64,000 nt of DNA from Gammaproteobacteria bacterium (GTDB lineage Bacteria > Pseudomonadota > Gammaproteobacteria > JAABTG01), in the NCBI GenBank assembly GCA_034522055.1, contig JAXHLS010000002.1, forward strand, positions 434,001 through 498,000, read 5' to 3'. The translations under genes and the position numbers were made by a program. Shown in pieces: positions 7,277-16,325 of the stretch (within the stretch, counting starts at the first letter, position 1; the number at the start of each line of letters is the position of its first letter). The notes below the pieces were generated by a model. That model did no database searches and was not told the origin of the DNA. It worked only from the letters and a program-made list of their open reading frames with translations.

Positions 7277-10200
7277 TCAACGGAAATCCCGTGATGCCGC
7301 GGCCAGATCGGCCACCAGGTGGGACAGGTCCTTGAGGCGCTCGGCCACCAGATGCACCACCTCGCCGTCGCGCTCCACCACTCCGTCCACGCCCAGCAGG
7401 CGGGCCCCCAGCAGCACCGGGCGCTGGGCCTCGGCCAGGCGTTGCCATACCACCAGGTTGATGTGGCCGCTCTCGTCCTCCAGGGTCACGAAGGTGACCC
7501 CGGAGGCGGTGGAAGGCCGCTGGCGGTTCACCACCAGCCCGGCGGCGCGCACCCGGCTGCCGTGGCGCCGGCCGTTCACCTGGCCGGCACTACCCACCCC
7601 CATGGCCGCCAGGCGCTCCCGCACCAGGGCCAGGGGATGGCGGCCCAGGGTGAGCCCCAGGGCGGCGTAGTCCGCCACCATGTCCTCGCCTTCGGTGGCC
7701 GGTGCCAGGGCCGGTGGCGCCTCCCGGAACGCCGGCTGGCCCAGCAACGGCAGGGTGGGCTCGGTGCCCAGCACCGCCCAGTAGGCCCGGTGGCGTTCGC
7801 CGTCCAGACCCCGCAGCGCCCCAGCGCGGGCCAGGGCATCCAGGTCCCGGCGCCGGATGCCGGCCCGCGCCGCCAACTCGCGCACATCGGCGAAGCCCCC
7901 GTCACGGCGCGCCGCCATCAGCCGTTCGGCACTCTCCCGGGACAGCCCCTTCACCATACGCAGGCCCAGCCGCAGGGCCGGCTGGTTTTGGTCATTGGTC
8001 CTTTGTCCTTTGTCTGCGGTTGGCGCCGCCCCCGCCCCCTTTTTAAATGACGAATGACCAAAATCCAGGACCTTATTTTCAAGGGAGCAATCCCACTCGC
8101 TGTACCTCACGTCCACATCCCGCACCTCCACCCCATGGCGCCGCGCGTCCTGGACCAGTTGCGAGGGCCCATAGAAGCCCATGGGCTGGCTGTTCAGGAG
8201 GGCCGCGGTGAAGGCCGCCGGCTCGTGGTGCTTGAGCCAGGCCGACACATACACCAGCAGGGCGAAGCTGGCGGCGTGGGATTCGGGAAAGCCATACTCA
8301 CCGAAGCCCTTTATCTGGTTGAAGATCTGCCGGGCGAAGGCCTCCGGGTAGCCGTTACGGCCCATGCCCGCCACCAGCCGCGCCTCGAAGGCCTCCAGCC
8401 CTCCCTTGCGCCGCCACGCCGCCATGGCCCGGCGCAGCTGGTCGGCCTCGCCGGGGGTGAATCCCGCCGCCACCACGGCGAGCTTCATCACCTGCTCCTG
8501 GAAGATGGGTACCCCCAGGGTGCGCTCCAGGACCGACTTCACGGCGGGGCTGGGATAGGTCACGGGCTCTTTCCCCTGGCGGCGCCGCAGGTAGGGATGC
8601 ACCATGCCGCCCTGGATGGGACCGGGACGCACGATGGCCACTTCGATGACCAGGTCGTAGAAGGTGCGGGGGCGCAGGCGCGGCAGCATGGCCATCTGGG
8701 CGCGGGACTCGATCTGGAACACCCCCACGGTGTCGGCGCGCTGGACCATGGCGTATACCGCCGGATCCTCCGCCGGCACCGTGGCGAGGGCGAGGCGCCG
8801 CCCCGAGTAACCCGCCACCAGGTCGAAGGCCCGGCGGATGGCGGTCAGCATGCCCAGGGCCAGCACGTCCACCTTGAGGAGCCCGAGGGCCTCCAAGTCG
8901 TCCTTGTCCCACTGGATCACGGTGCGCTCCGCCATGGCGGCGTTCTCCACCGGCACCAGCTCCGCCAGGGGGCCGCGGGAGATGACGAAGCCCCCCACGT
9001 GCTGGGACAGGTGGCGCGGGAAGCCCACCAGGGTATTCACCAGGTACAGCAGGCGCCGCATCACCGGGCTCCCGGGGTCGAGGCCCAGTTCCTGCAACCG
9101 CTCCCCCTGCATCTCGCGGCCATCCCACCAGCAGTGGGAGCGGGCCAGCCGGTCCACCTCCCCGGCATCCAGGCCGAGGGCCTTGCCGACGTCCCGCACC
9201 GCGCTGCGAGGCCGGTAGGTGATCACCGCCGCCGCCAGGGCCGCCCGCTCGCGGCCGTATTTGCCGTAGATGTACTGGATCACCTCCTCGCGGCGCTCGT
9301 GCTCGAAGTCCACGTCGATATCCGGCGGCTCGTCACGCTCCTTGGAGACGAAGCGCTCGAACAGCATCTCCATGCGCGCCGGATCCACGGCGGTGATGCC
9401 GAGGCAGTAGCACACCGCCGAATTGGCCGCGGAGCCCCGCCCCTGGCACAGGATGCCGCGCCCGCGGGCGAAGCCGACGATGTCATGGACGGTGAGGAAA
9501 TAGGGTTCGTAGCCGAGATCGGCGATGAGGGCCAGTTCGTGGTCCACCATGGCGCGCACCCTGGGCGGCACCCCTTGCGGCCAGCGCCGCGCCATCCCCG
9601 CCTCCGTGAGGCGGCGCAGATGGGCGGCCGGCGATGTCCCCGCCGGCACCAGCTCGTCGGGATACTCGTAACGCAGCTCATCCAGAGAGAAGGTGCAGCG
9701 CTCCGCCACCGCCAGGGTCTCGGCCAGCAACGCCGGGGGATAGATGCACGCCAGCTCATGGCGCCGGCGCAGGTGGCGCTCGCCGTTGGGCTGCAGCGCA
9801 TGGCCCGCCGTGGCCAGGGTGGTGCCACGACGGATGGCGGTGAGGGTATCCTGCAACGCGCGGCGGCCGCGGCCGTGCATGAGTACGTCCCCGGTGGCCA
9901 CCAGGGGCATGGCCGCGGCGCGGCCCAGCCCCTCCAGTTCCTCCAGCAGCACGCCGTCCCTGGGCCCCCGCAACAGGGTCACCGCCAGCCAGGCGCGTTC
10001 CCCGAACACCTCGCGCAGCCAGCGGGCATCCCGCGGCTCCGGCAGCCCCAGGGTGCCGCCGGGCAACAGGGCGAGGCAGCCGGGCACGCCGTCGGCGAGG
10101 TCCTCGCGTACCAGGCGGTAACTGCCCTTGGCAGCGGCGCGCCGGCCACGGCTGATGAGGGCGCACAGGCGCCCGTAAGCCGCCCGGTCAGGGGCCAGCA

Positions 10201-10444
10201 GCACCAACCTTGGACCGTCCTCCAGGCACAGTGCGCTGCCCACCATGAGCCGGATACCGTGGCCCCGGGCCGCCCCGTGGGCCCGCACCACGCCGGCCAC
10301 GGAGGCCTCGTCGGTCAAGGCCAGGCCCTGGTAACCGAGATCCCCAGCCCGCGCCACCAGCTCCTCCGGGTGGGAGGCCCCGTTGAGAAAGCTGAAGTTG
10401 GAGGCGCAATGGAGCTCGGCATAGTCGGGCAACGGGCGGGACAT
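7277..10444 (-). CDS. dnaE2: Error-prone DNA polymerase DnaE2 (ImuC) with a short in-frame insertion
   Basis: Alpha-type DNA polymerase of the SOS mutasome, responsible for translesion synthesis with ImuA and ImuB. I chose the ATG at 10444 ([19 protein letters not shown]), the family's usual beginning; the frame extends 20 codons further without support. An N-terminal PHP domain is followed by the polymerase core with the catalytic acidic motif [16 protein letters not shown], then the helix-hairpin-helix and OB regions. The length, 1055 residues, is slightly above the family norm. Between WDCSLE and [11 protein letters not shown] there are about 30 extra residues encoded by a palindromic element at 7984-8066 that keeps the frame open. 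A LexA box sits 100 bp upstream. Unlike many genomes, it is not contiguous with imuB. Confidence 0.93.
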   Translation of the reverse strand: MSRPLPDYAELHCASNFSFLNGASHPEELVARAGDLGYQGLALTDEASVAGVVRAHGAARGHGIRLMVGSALCLEDGPRLVLLAPDRAAYGRLCALISRGRRAAAKGSYRLVREDLADGVPGCLALLPGGTLGLPEPRDARWLREVFGERAWLAVTLLRGPRDGVLLEELEGLGRAAAMPLVATGDVLMHGRGRRALQDTLTAIRRGTTLATAGHALQPNGERHLRRRHELACIYPPALLAETLAVAERCTFSLDELRYEYPDELVPAGTSPAAHLRRLTEAGMARRWPQGVPPRVRAMVDHELALIADLGYEPYFLTVHDIVGFARGRGILCQGRGSAANSAVCYCLGITAVDPARMEMLFERFVSKERDEPPDIDVDFEHERREEVIQYIYGKYGRERAALAAAVITYRPRSAVRDVGKALGLDAGEVDRLARSHCWWDGREMQGERLQELGLDPGSPVMRRLLYLVNTLVGFPRHLSQHVGGFVISRGPLAELVPVENAAMAERTVIQWDKDDLEALGLLKVDVLALGMLTAIRRAFDLVAGYSGRRLALATVPAEDPAVYAMVQRADTVGVFQIESRAQMAMLPRLRPRTFYDLVIEVAIVRPGPIQGGMVHPYLRRRQGKEPVTYPSPAVKSVLERTLGVPIFQEQVMKLAVVAAGFTPGEADQLRRAMAAWRRKGGLEAFEARLVAGMGRNGYPEAFARQIFNQIKGFGEYGFPESHAASFALLVYVSAWLKHHEPAAFTAALLNSQPMGFYGPSQLVQDARRHGVEVRDVDVRYSEWDCSLENKVLDFGHSSFKKGAGAAPTADKGQRTNDQNQPALRLGLRMVKGLSRESAERLMAARRDGGFADVRELAARAGIRRRDLDALARAGALRGLDGERHRAYWAVLGTEPTLPLLGQPAFREAPPALAPATEGEDMVADYAALGLTLGRHPLALVRERLAAMGVGSAGQVNGRRHGSRVRAAGLVVNRQRPSTASGVTFVTLEDESGHINLVVWQRLAEAQRPVLLGARLLGVDGVVERDGEVVHLVAERLKDLSHLVADLAAASRDFR
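7984..8066. repeat. Short palindromic element inserted in frame within dnaE2
   Basis: Ends are inverted repeats of about 13 bp: GGTTTTGGTCATT at 7984-7996 and AATGACCAAAATCC at 8053-8066. Inside the left end are two exact heptamers (CTTTGTC) plus a variant, then a GC-rich core with a T/A tract. The architecture resembles the heptamer-armed elements at 12.1 and 30.2 kb. Confidence 0.65.
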
Positions 10445-10543
10445 GGCGGCAACTCCCGGGGAGATAGGGTTCACCCCCGGACGGGTAAGAGATGGTCCAT
10501 CCATGGGCCCACGGGAAACGCCGGATCCCCCGGCGCACGGTAG

Positions 10544-10559
10544 CTGTATTTATATACAG
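10544..10559. promoter_or_regulatory. LexA (SOS) box upstream of dnaE2
   Basis: CTGTATTTATATACAG is an excellent match to the 16-bp gammaproteobacterial LexA operator. It lies 100 bp before the dnaE2 start and about 105 bp before the divergent thioredoxin/HEAT gene, so both could be SOS-controlled. Confidence 0.9.
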
Positions 10560-10664
10560 TATCACGGCCCTGCCGGCCACGACAGCCACCGCTTCAGCCT
10601 GCCCCGCCATGGTGAGCCCGTGTAAGATTCGGCCGCACCCCTTCACCCGTACGACGAGACCGCC

Positions 10665-11315
10665 ATGAGCCAGCCCCCGCCGCCGCCCGACGCCCTGTTG
10701 TTCATCGCCCCCGGTTGCCACCACTGCCCCGTGGTGCTCGCAGGCCTCGCCCATCTCATGGAAGACGGCCTGCTGGGGACCCTGGAGGTGGTGAACGTGG
10801 CCGCCCACCCGGAACGGGCGCGGGAACTCGGGGTGCGCGCCGCCCCCTGGACGCGGTTGGGACCCTTCGAGCTGGAGGGGCTCCATGACGAGGCGGAGCT
10901 GCGCCACTGGGCCGGGCAGGCAGTCGCCGGCGCGGCGGGGATGGCGGACTATCTGCGCCATCTCCTCGGCAGCGGCCGGCGGGGGACGGTGACGGACAAG
11001 CTGCAGCGCGAGCCCCGGCATCTGGGTGCCCTGGTGCTATTGCTGGGGGATCTGAAGACCTCCATCGACACGCGCCTGGGGATCATGGCCACCCTTGAGG
11101 AACTGGCCGGAGAGCAGGCCCCGGAGTCCCTGGTGGAGCCCCTCGGCGCGCTGACCCGACATGCCGAGGCCCGGGTGCGCACCGACGCCTGCCATGCCCT
11201 CGGCCTGACGGCCAGCACCACCGCCCGCCCCTATCTGGAGGCCTGCCTGGCGGATGACGATGACGAGGTCAGGGAGGCAGCCGCAGAGGCCATGGAGGCC
11301 ATAGAAGGGACGTAA
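10665..11315 (+). CDS. Thioredoxin-fold protein fused to HEAT-like repeats
   Basis: 216 residues. The N-terminal half looks like a small thioredoxin/glutaredoxin fold (LLFIAPGCHHCPVV, Cys18 and Cys21 in a CxxC). The C-terminal half (about 125-215) looks like two or three HEAT/armadillo-type helical repeats, with ALTRHAEARVRTDACHALG followed by YLEACLADDDDEVREAAAEA. No signal peptide is seen, so it is probably cytoplasmic. It suggests a thiol-active module carried on a protein-binding scaffold; the substrate is unknown. It is divergent from dnaE2 and shares a promoter region containing a LexA box, but SOS control of this gene is inference. Confidence 0.75.
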   Translation: MSQPPPPPDALLFIAPGCHHCPVVLAGLAHLMEDGLLGTLEVVNVAAHPERARELGVRAAPWTRLGPFELEGLHDEAELRHWAGQAVAGAAGMADYLRHLLGSGRRGTVTDKLQREPRHLGALVLLLGDLKTSIDTRLGIMATLEELAGEQAPESLVEPLGALTRHAEARVRTDACHALGLTASTTARPYLEACLADDDDEVREAAAEAMEAIEGT

Positions 11316-11380
11316 TGGACCCGCCGGGGAGTCAGGAGAGTGAATGATCGGGGATTACGGGTCGGGCTCGTCCCGACGGC

Positions 11381-11410
11381 CCTGGATACCGGGTCAAGCC
11401 CGGCATGACG
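11381..11410. repeat. REP-like palindrome (CCGGGTCAAGCCCGG)
   Basis: Stem-loop CCGGGTCAAGCCCGG flanked by CCTGGAT and CATGACG, a repeat type common in proteobacteria. A partial relative (GGTCGGGACCAGCATGACG) lies near 11448-11468. The rest of 11316-11594 holds a TTTCG-type repeat (11523-11551) and no gene. Confidence 0.5.
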
Positions 11411-11594
11411 TAGTAAAAGAAGCCGGTATGGCGTGATGAGGGGGGTCCGGGTCGGGACCAGCATGACGGCCGGGCTGATAAGGTGGCCGTAGGGAGGTCA
11501 AGGAAGGCAGACCTAACGGCTGTTCGTGTCTTTCGCGTATTTCGTGGTTAATCCTGATGGGCGCCGTCGGCTCAGGCGCGGCGGACTCACCGGT

Positions 11595-11954
11595 CTAGTA
11601 ACCGGAGGAATGGCTGGCGCCATTGGCGGCCTTGAGGATCTCGCGGCGGAACAGCAGTCGCTGGTCCGCGGGCAGTCTCTGCCAGGCCAGGGCCAGCTCC
11701 CGCGCCTCGCCCTCCAGGGCGGCGGCGCGGTGTCCACCGAACATGAGCCAGGCCGGATCCACATCCAGCACCCGGGCGATGACGTCGATCTTACGGGGAC
11801 GCAGGCTCTTGCCATTCTCGATCTTCTGGATCACGGCCTGGCTGGTATCGGCCCGGCAGGCCAGTTCTTCCTGGGTCCAGCCCCGGGCCTTGCGGGCCTC
11901 CCGCAACCGTCCCCCCAGAGAGGGCGGATCCATGTCTCGTATCGAAGTCGTCAT
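11595..11954 (-). CDS. XRE-family helix-turn-helix regulator
   Basis: About 119 residues from the ATG at 11954; the frame extends upstream but that part is low-complexity and lacks support. Residues about 12-70 form a Cro/C1-type helix-turn-helix (LREARKARGWTQEELACRAD...IQKIENGKSLRPRKIDVIARVLDV), followed by a short basic and hydrophobic tail. It sits alone between the two halves of the SOS mutasome, next to a heptamer-repeat element, in a stretch that looks inserted. The target is unknown; autoregulation is the default guess. Confidence 0.8.
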   Translation of the reverse strand: MTTSIRDMDPPSLGGRLREARKARGWTQEELACRADTSQAVIQKIENGKSLRPRKIDVIARVLDVDPAWLMFGGHRAAALEGEARELALAWQRLPADQRLLFRREILKAANGASHSSGY

Positions 11955-12103
11955 GCTGTGAACACCCTGTCCTGCCTGCGATGATGTCAGGAGGCCTGGC
12001 ATGTGCCCCCCAGGCGGGAAGCGGCCTCCGGCTGCCTGCTCTTGAGGGTAGGTATCGGCATCGTCCCACCCTCCTTTACCCTGCGGCGTGACGGGGGACA
12101 CAG

Positions 12104-12280
12104 ATGGTGAATGGTGAATGGTGAATGGTGAATGGTGAATGGTGAATGGTGAATGGTGAATGGTGAATGGCCTTCAGTCTGTCCCACCAGACGCCCTCGC
12201 AGCAAGCTCGCGTTTTGTTTTTTTGCCATTCACTATTCACTATTCACTATTCACTATTTGTTCACTATTCCCTATTCACT
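12104..12280. repeat. Heptamer-armed repeat element 1
   Basis: The left arm, 12104-12170, is nine and a half tandem copies of ATGGTGA. A core of about 57 bp ending in a T-tract follows. The right arm, 12228-12280, holds about seven degenerate copies of ATTCACT. The arms are imperfect reverse complements (GGTGAAT against AGTGAAT), so the whole forms a long hairpin or inverted-repeat element, between the XRE gene and the end of imuB. Otherwise 11955-12290 is empty. Confidence 0.85.
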
Positions 12281-12290
12281 CGCTTTTCAT

Positions 12291-13733
12291 TCATCCAAAC
12301 AACCCATGCACATACCACCCATGGGGTGGGCGGCGCTCCTGGTACAGCCACAGGCGCCGGCCGTCCCGGTCCTCGGCTACGTAGTAATCACGGTTCACAT
12401 CGTGGCCATCCCACCAGCCCCCTTCGATGCGCTCCGCCCCCCCCACCAGGGACAGGGCCTCCGGGCCTTCTCCGGGTGATGCAACGAGACGCGGCTCGGC
12501 CAGCAACCAGCGGGGCCGCAGTGGATGCGCAGGTGCCTCCGACACGTCACGGCGGCCGGGGGCCACTGGTACGGCGCGCCAGGCCCGCTCGGGCCGATGG
12601 TCGGGGACCGGCACCAGGCCACACACCGCGGCGTCCCCGAGGCGGGCCGCCAGCCTATCGAGCAGCGCAGCCTCACGACGCCCGTCATGGACCCGAGCCG
12701 CCTCGAAAAGGTCGCCGGTGACCGGGACCATGGTCCGCAACTCCGGGGCATCCACCGCGACCCGTTCCACCGGGGCCGGCAGATCGACACGCTCCAGGCG
12801 GTGGCGCAACAGTTCCAGGAAACGCTCGCCGTCGTCGTCCGCCATGGCCAATCCCACGTCCACGGCGGTGGTCCGACCACCGCCATGGTCCAGGCCCACC
12901 CGGAAGCGGGACACCCCGGCACTCCGTCCCCTGAGCATGCCCGCCAGTTCCAGCAGCAGGCGGCGCAGGGGGAACAGCAGCGCCTGCTGCTCCAGCACCG
13001 GCGCCGGCAGGTCCAGGTGAGCGTGAAAGCGGGGCACCGGGACATGGGGCCGGCGCGCCTCGGGACGCCGGCCCAGGGCCTCGTCGAGCTGGCGCAGCAC
13101 CCCTGCCCCCAGCCGCCGGGCCAGGCCGTCGCGGGGCAGCGCCTCAAGGTCCCCCAGGGTGGACAGCCCCAGGGCCTGCAGATCGACGAGCACCCTGGGG
13201 GACAGGGCCATCACCGTGAGGGGCAAGGCCCTCAACCGCCGCTCCAGGGCCTCGCGATCCGCGATACACGTGCCCCGCGACCGCGACGCCAGCCACCAAC
13301 TGCCCCGGGCGGTGGGGGCCAGGGCCACCCAGGCCTCGAAACCCAGGGTGGCCAGGCCCTGGCGTACCAGGCGCCCCAAGCGCCGGCCGCCACCGAACAG
13401 CCTCAGGCTGCGGCCGGACTCCAGGAGCAACCCCCGGCCGGGCTCGATGCTCACCACGTCGCTGAACTGTCCGGCCCAGGCCGCCAGGTTGCGCAGGGCC
13501 GCCGCCTCGGCGGCCTCATCCCGCGATACTACATGGAGTTCCGGTACCAGGGCATGGGCGGTGTCCCGGGACATGCCGGCGCGCACACCCCGCACTCCGG
13601 CGGCCTCATTACAGGCCGTCAGCACCTCGCGCCCCGGCACACCTCCGGCCACCGCCAGGGGCACGGCCGTGGCAGTGCCTCGCTCATGAAGGTCGAGGAC
13701 GAATGCCGGCAGGTAGGCGGCCAGCCACCGCAT
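12291..13733 (-). CDS. imuB: ImuB, Y-family polymerase homologue of the mutasome
   Basis: 480-residue Y-family protein that in characterised systems acts as the non-catalytic hub linking DnaE2 to the beta clamp. The start MRWLAAYLPAF shows the degenerate first motif typical of ImuB: the metal-binding aspartate found in DinB is absent. Finger/palm sequences and the LRLFGGGRRL region follow. The gene lies 10 bp after imuA on the same strand and shares the lexA promoter. The frame extends beyond the chosen ATG only into imuA. Confidence 0.88.
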   Translation of the reverse strand: MRWLAAYLPAFVLDLHERGTATAVPLAVAGGVPGREVLTACNEAAGVRGVRAGMSRDTAHALVPELHVVSRDEAAEAAALRNLAAWAGQFSDVVSIEPGRGLLLESGRSLRLFGGGRRLGRLVRQGLATLGFEAWVALAPTARGSWWLASRSRGTCIADREALERRLRALPLTVMALSPRVLVDLQALGLSTLGDLEALPRDGLARRLGAGVLRQLDEALGRRPEARRPHVPVPRFHAHLDLPAPVLEQQALLFPLRRLLLELAGMLRGRSAGVSRFRVGLDHGGGRTTAVDVGLAMADDDGERFLELLRHRLERVDLPAPVERVAVDAPELRTMVPVTGDLFEAARVHDGRREAALLDRLAARLGDAAVCGLVPVPDHRPERAWRAVPVAPGRRDVSEAPAHPLRPRWLLAEPRLVASPGEGPEALSLVGGAERIEGGWWDGHDVNRDYYVAEDRDGRRLWLYQERRPPHGWYVHGLFG

Positions 13734-13743
13734 CGCGGGCCCC

Positions 13744-14448
13744 TCAGGGGCCGGAGCGATACCCATCCATGGGCCACGCGGGAGGTGTTGAATAGTTCGC
13801 CGGCTCTCCGGCGAGAGGAATGGGTGCGGCCGGCGGGCGCGCCCGGCACTTGATGATGCGCAGGGCACCGCCGCCGGGACGCGCCATCACCTCGGCCCTC
13901 AGCATCGCCGGTGACGGCTGCGCCGCCCGCCCGATATGGCGGAACACCACCCCCAGGGCGCCGCCCCGCTCCGCGGCGAGCTGGAGGCGACGCAACTGCC
14001 GGTCACCCACCTCGTCCGCCCACAGCAGCACGGCACCACCGCCGGCATCGGTCAGCACCTGCTCGGCGGCCCACAGGGCATCCGCCACGCCCGCGGGGCG
14101 CAGCCACAGCACCCGTGACAACACCAGGCCCGAGGACTCCAGGGCCGGCGCATAGGGAATATGGGGTGGCGCTATCCAGACCACGAGACGCCCCGCCCGG
14201 GTGAGAGTGGCCAGGGCCGGCATGAGCACCTCGAGTTCGCCGGCGCCGTGGACCGCGCCCAAGAGTTCGGTGAGCCCCCCCAGGGGCCAGCCACCGCCGG
14301 GCAATGCCTCGTCCAGGGCCTGGTTGCCGCTGGCCACCACCGGACCGCCGCCCCCCGCCGGGGCCCGCCCCCGCCACACGGCGGGATGGCGCAGCACCTG
14401 CTCCAACCCGTCCGGGGCCTGGATAGCGGCCTGGGGCACCGGGGCCAT
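13744..14448 (-). CDS. imuA: ImuA, RecA/SulA-like mutasome accessory protein
   Basis: 234 residues. The N-terminal GLEQVLRHPAVWRG segment and GGWPLGGLTELLG, a degenerate RecA-type nucleotide-binding region, identify the translesion-synthesis accessory protein ImuA. Members of the family associate with ImuB and RecA. The start is 15 bp after the lexA stop and the end is 10 bp before imuB, giving a lexA-imuA-imuB operon. The proline-rich C-terminus matches the usual ImuB/RecA-binding tail, but no fine motif can be assigned. Confidence 0.85.
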   Translation of the reverse strand: MAPVPQAAIQAPDGLEQVLRHPAVWRGRAPAGGGGPVVASGNQALDEALPGGGWPLGGLTELLGAVHGAGELEVLMPALATLTRAGRLVVWIAPPHIPYAPALESSGLVLSRVLWLRPAGVADALWAAEQVLTDAGGGAVLLWADEVGDRQLRRLQLAAERGGALGVVFRHIGRAAQPSPAMLRAEVMARPGGGALRIIKCRARPPAAPIPLAGEPANYSTPPAWPMDGYRSGP

Positions 14449-14463
14449 GACCTGGCTGCCCCC

Positions 14464-15069
14464 TCAGAGCCGGCGGTTGCGTATGATGCCCACGCCGAGG
14501 CCCTCGATGACCAAGGCCTGGTGGCGCAGGTCCACCACCAGGGGGGCGTAGTCGGGGTTCTCGGGCAACAGCCGTACCACATGGCCGCGGCGCCGGAAAC
14601 GCTTCACAGTGACCTCGTCCTCGAGGCGGGCCACCACGATGCTGCCACCGGTGGCCTCCGCGGTGCGGTGGACCACCAGCAGGTCACCGTCCCAGATGCC
14701 GGCATCCCGCATGCTCATGCCCTGGACCCGCAGCAGGTAGTCCGGCCGCGGCCGGAAGAGACGCCCATCCAGCCGGAAATGGCCCTCGATATGCTCCTGG
14801 GCCAGCACGGGCCGGCCGGCGGCCACCCGCCCCACCACCGGCACTCCCGCCGCCACCGGAGTGACGAGGCGTATGCCCCTGGAGGCGCCGCCCAGGAGTT
14901 CGATGGCACCCTTGCGCGCGAGGGCGCGGAGGTGGTCCTCCGCGGCATTGGGGGAACGGAAACCAAGGGCCCGGGCCATCTCGGCCCGAGTGGGCGGGAA
15001 ACCGTTGTCCTCCATGAACCCCTTGAGAAAATCCAGTACCTGCTGCTGGCGGCGGGTAAGCTCGGCCAT
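14464..15069 (-). CDS. lexA: LexA repressor
   Basis: 201-residue SOS repressor and self-cleaving serine protease. The N-terminal winged helix-turn-helix begins [13 protein letters not shown]. The cleavage site is Ala84-Gly85 (RVAAGRP), the nucleophile Ser119 lies in GMSM and the general base Lys156 in TVKRF, the same numbers as in E. coli. It is the first gene of lexA-imuA-imuB and is preceded by its own operator at 15087-15102, so the operon should be autoregulated and DNA-damage inducible. It also presumably controls dnaE2 through the box at 10544. Confidence 0.96.
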   Translation of the reverse strand: MAELTRRQQQVLDFLKGFMEDNGFPPTRAEMARALGFRSPNAAEDHLRALARKGAIELLGGASRGIRLVTPVAAGVPVVGRVAAGRPVLAQEHIEGHFRLDGRLFRPRPDYLLRVQGMSMRDAGIWDGDLLVVHRTAEATGGSIVVARLEDEVTVKRFRRRGHVVRLLPENPDYAPLVVDLRHQALVIEGLGVGIIRNRRL

Positions 15070-15086
15070 GGCACCCCCGATAATAA

Positions 15087-15102
15087 CTGGTTTTATATAC
15101 AG
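15087..15102. promoter_or_regulatory. LexA (SOS) box of the lexA-imuA-imuB operon
   Basis: CTGGTTTTATATACAG, one step from the perfect CTGT-N8-ACAG palindrome, 17 bp upstream of the lexA start and 105 bp upstream of the divergent small gene at 15207. Confidence 0.9.
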
Positions 15103-15206
15103 TCATTGTCCCTGATCAGGAGGCTCGAAGGCAATCTATCTGTAATAAAACTGGGCTAATGTGCCTTGGTAATGCCTGAGAGAGCTAAAAGAGAGGAGAT
15201 GACATC

Positions 15207-15428
15207 ATGAAGGCCGTCCATCATATCGCCGGCGCTGACCACCCGCCGGCACGCCACGCCGACACCAACCAGCAACAACTTCGTGACATGGTCGATTCCC
15301 TGCAGGAACGCCTGCACGCCATCGGCGACCAGGGAGACTGCGCCTACGAGCGGGCCTTGGGGATCAAATACCGCGAGTTGCTCCACGAACTGGAAGCGCG
15401 CCTCGACAACCCCGCTGAGTGGGCCTGA
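15207..15428 (+). CDS. Small acidic/helical protein divergent from lexA
   Basis: 73 residues with a clear AGGAG ribosome site before the ATG. It is strongly helical (NQQQLRDMVDSLQERL, YRELLHELEARL) with no membrane segment or signal peptide, so a small cytoplasmic coiled-coil-like protein is likely. It shares the lexA upstream region and could be a small SOS-induced product, but the LexA box is equally explained by lexA alone. Family not recognised. Confidence 0.6.
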   Translation: MKAVHHIAGADHPPARHADTNQQQLRDMVDSLQERLHAIGDQGDCAYERALGIKYRELLHELEARLDNPAEWA

Positions 15429-15656
15429 GGCGCCCGGTAAAGATAGCAAACCCAACATTACCCGGATACACGACGGCCGCAAGGTCCACCACAGCCCCCT
15501 CGAACGCCAGGCCCCGGCGGGTCTGAGCCCCTGTCAGCAACACATTATTTCGTGCTGGTCCCGTCACAAAACGGGAAGTTGAACTATACACAGACGATTT
15601 AGTCTATAATAATATTCTTAATTACTTAATGCGGGCCTATGCCCGGGAGACAAACC

Positions 15657-15890
15657 ATGATCTACATACTTTCAGCACTGGCGGCGGCCACATTGTTCGG
15701 CCTCGGGACTCTGGCGGTTTACGGTCAGGACGCCCTGATGGGCCAGGTCTGGACCGAATACGTGTTCTGGTGGCTCATCGGCACGGGTATCGTGCTGCAG
15801 GCACTGGATGCCCACATCGACCTGCGTTGCCTGTGGCAAAAGGTGGTTCATTACCATGCCCCTTCGCCATGCAGCGCCTTCAATCATTGA
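15657..15890 (+). CDS. Small two-helix membrane protein
   Basis: 77 residues from the ATG at 15657, preceded by GGGAGA. Two predicted membrane helices (about 3-22 and 35-52), then a short polar tail. The AT-rich upstream stretch contains a perfect TATAAT at 15605-15610, but the best -35-like hexamer (TTGAAC, 15579) is 20 bp away, so the promoter is only tentative. It is followed after 32 bp by a secreted protein, probably in the same transcript. Function unknown. Confidence 0.6.
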   Translation: MIYILSALAAATLFGLGTLAVYGQDALMGQVWTEYVFWWLIGTGIVLQALDAHIDLRCLWQKVVHYHAPSPCSAFNH

Positions 15891-15922
15891 AGACAGCCAT
15901 CGACCAATCAAGAGGTAAGACC

Positions 15923-16225
15923 ATGAGGCATGCCATCAAGACCCTGCTCATCGCCCTGCCGCTGCTGACCCTGTTGGGGCCGGCCTTGGCCAACGGTGCA
16001 GGCGAGCCCGCAATCTACGAGGGCCGCGTCAACCATGTGGCCCCGGGTGCCGTCCTGCGTATCGCCTACAAAGGTGGTCAGATCCGCGTCAAACCTCACA
16101 ACCTGTCGGGCGATGACATCGAAACCGAAGAACTCAAAGGCCGTCACGTGCGTGTCCTCGACGGCACCTGGCGAGACGGCTACCTGGAAGGCCGGCTGGA
16201 ACTGGTGGACAACACCTGGCATTGA
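15923..16225 (+). CDS. Small secreted (periplasmic) protein
   Basis: 100 residues with a textbook signal peptide (MRHAIKTLLIALPLLTLLG, probable cleavage after ALA). The mature part of about 75 residues is beta-rich, with the conserved-looking core GRVNHVAPGAVLRIAYKGG and WRDGYLEGRLELV, like a small OB- or SH3-type barrel. A short SD (AGAGG) precedes the ATG. It ends just before a strong terminator, so it is the last gene of this small unit. Function unknown. Confidence 0.65.
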   Translation: MRHAIKTLLIALPLLTLLGPALANGAGEPAIYEGRVNHVAPGAVLRIAYKGGQIRVKPHNLSGDDIETEELKGRHVRVLDGTWRDGYLEGRLELVDNTWH

Positions 16226-16281
16226 CCATCGGCGGTTCCAGCCGCCACCCCTTGCGCACAAACCTCTTCAGGGTGCGTGGT

Positions 16282-16317
16282 AAGCCGCCGGTCCCAAGGG
16301 CCGGCGGCTTTTTTTTT
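16282..16317 (+). terminator. Rho-independent terminator
   Basis: Perfect 10-bp stem AAGCCGCCGG / CCGGCGGCTT with a 9-nt loop, then a run of nine T. It ends the plus-strand unit of small genes, ahead of the convergent thioredoxin gene. Confidence 0.93.
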
Positions 16318-16325
16318 ACCGCACT

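Noticed and set aside
8054-10543. 829-residue plus-strand frame opposite dnaE2
   Set aside because: Antisense shadow; His/Gln/Gly-rich without motifs, while dnaE2 is unmistakable.
15132-15150. Second LexA box near lexA (CTGTAATAAAACTGGG)
   Set aside because: The right half-site is not the inverted CAG, so the palindrome fails.
15579-15610. Sigma-70 promoter TTGAAC / TATAAT
   Set aside because: The -10 is perfect but the spacing is 20 bp, too long for confidence; kept only as a remark.
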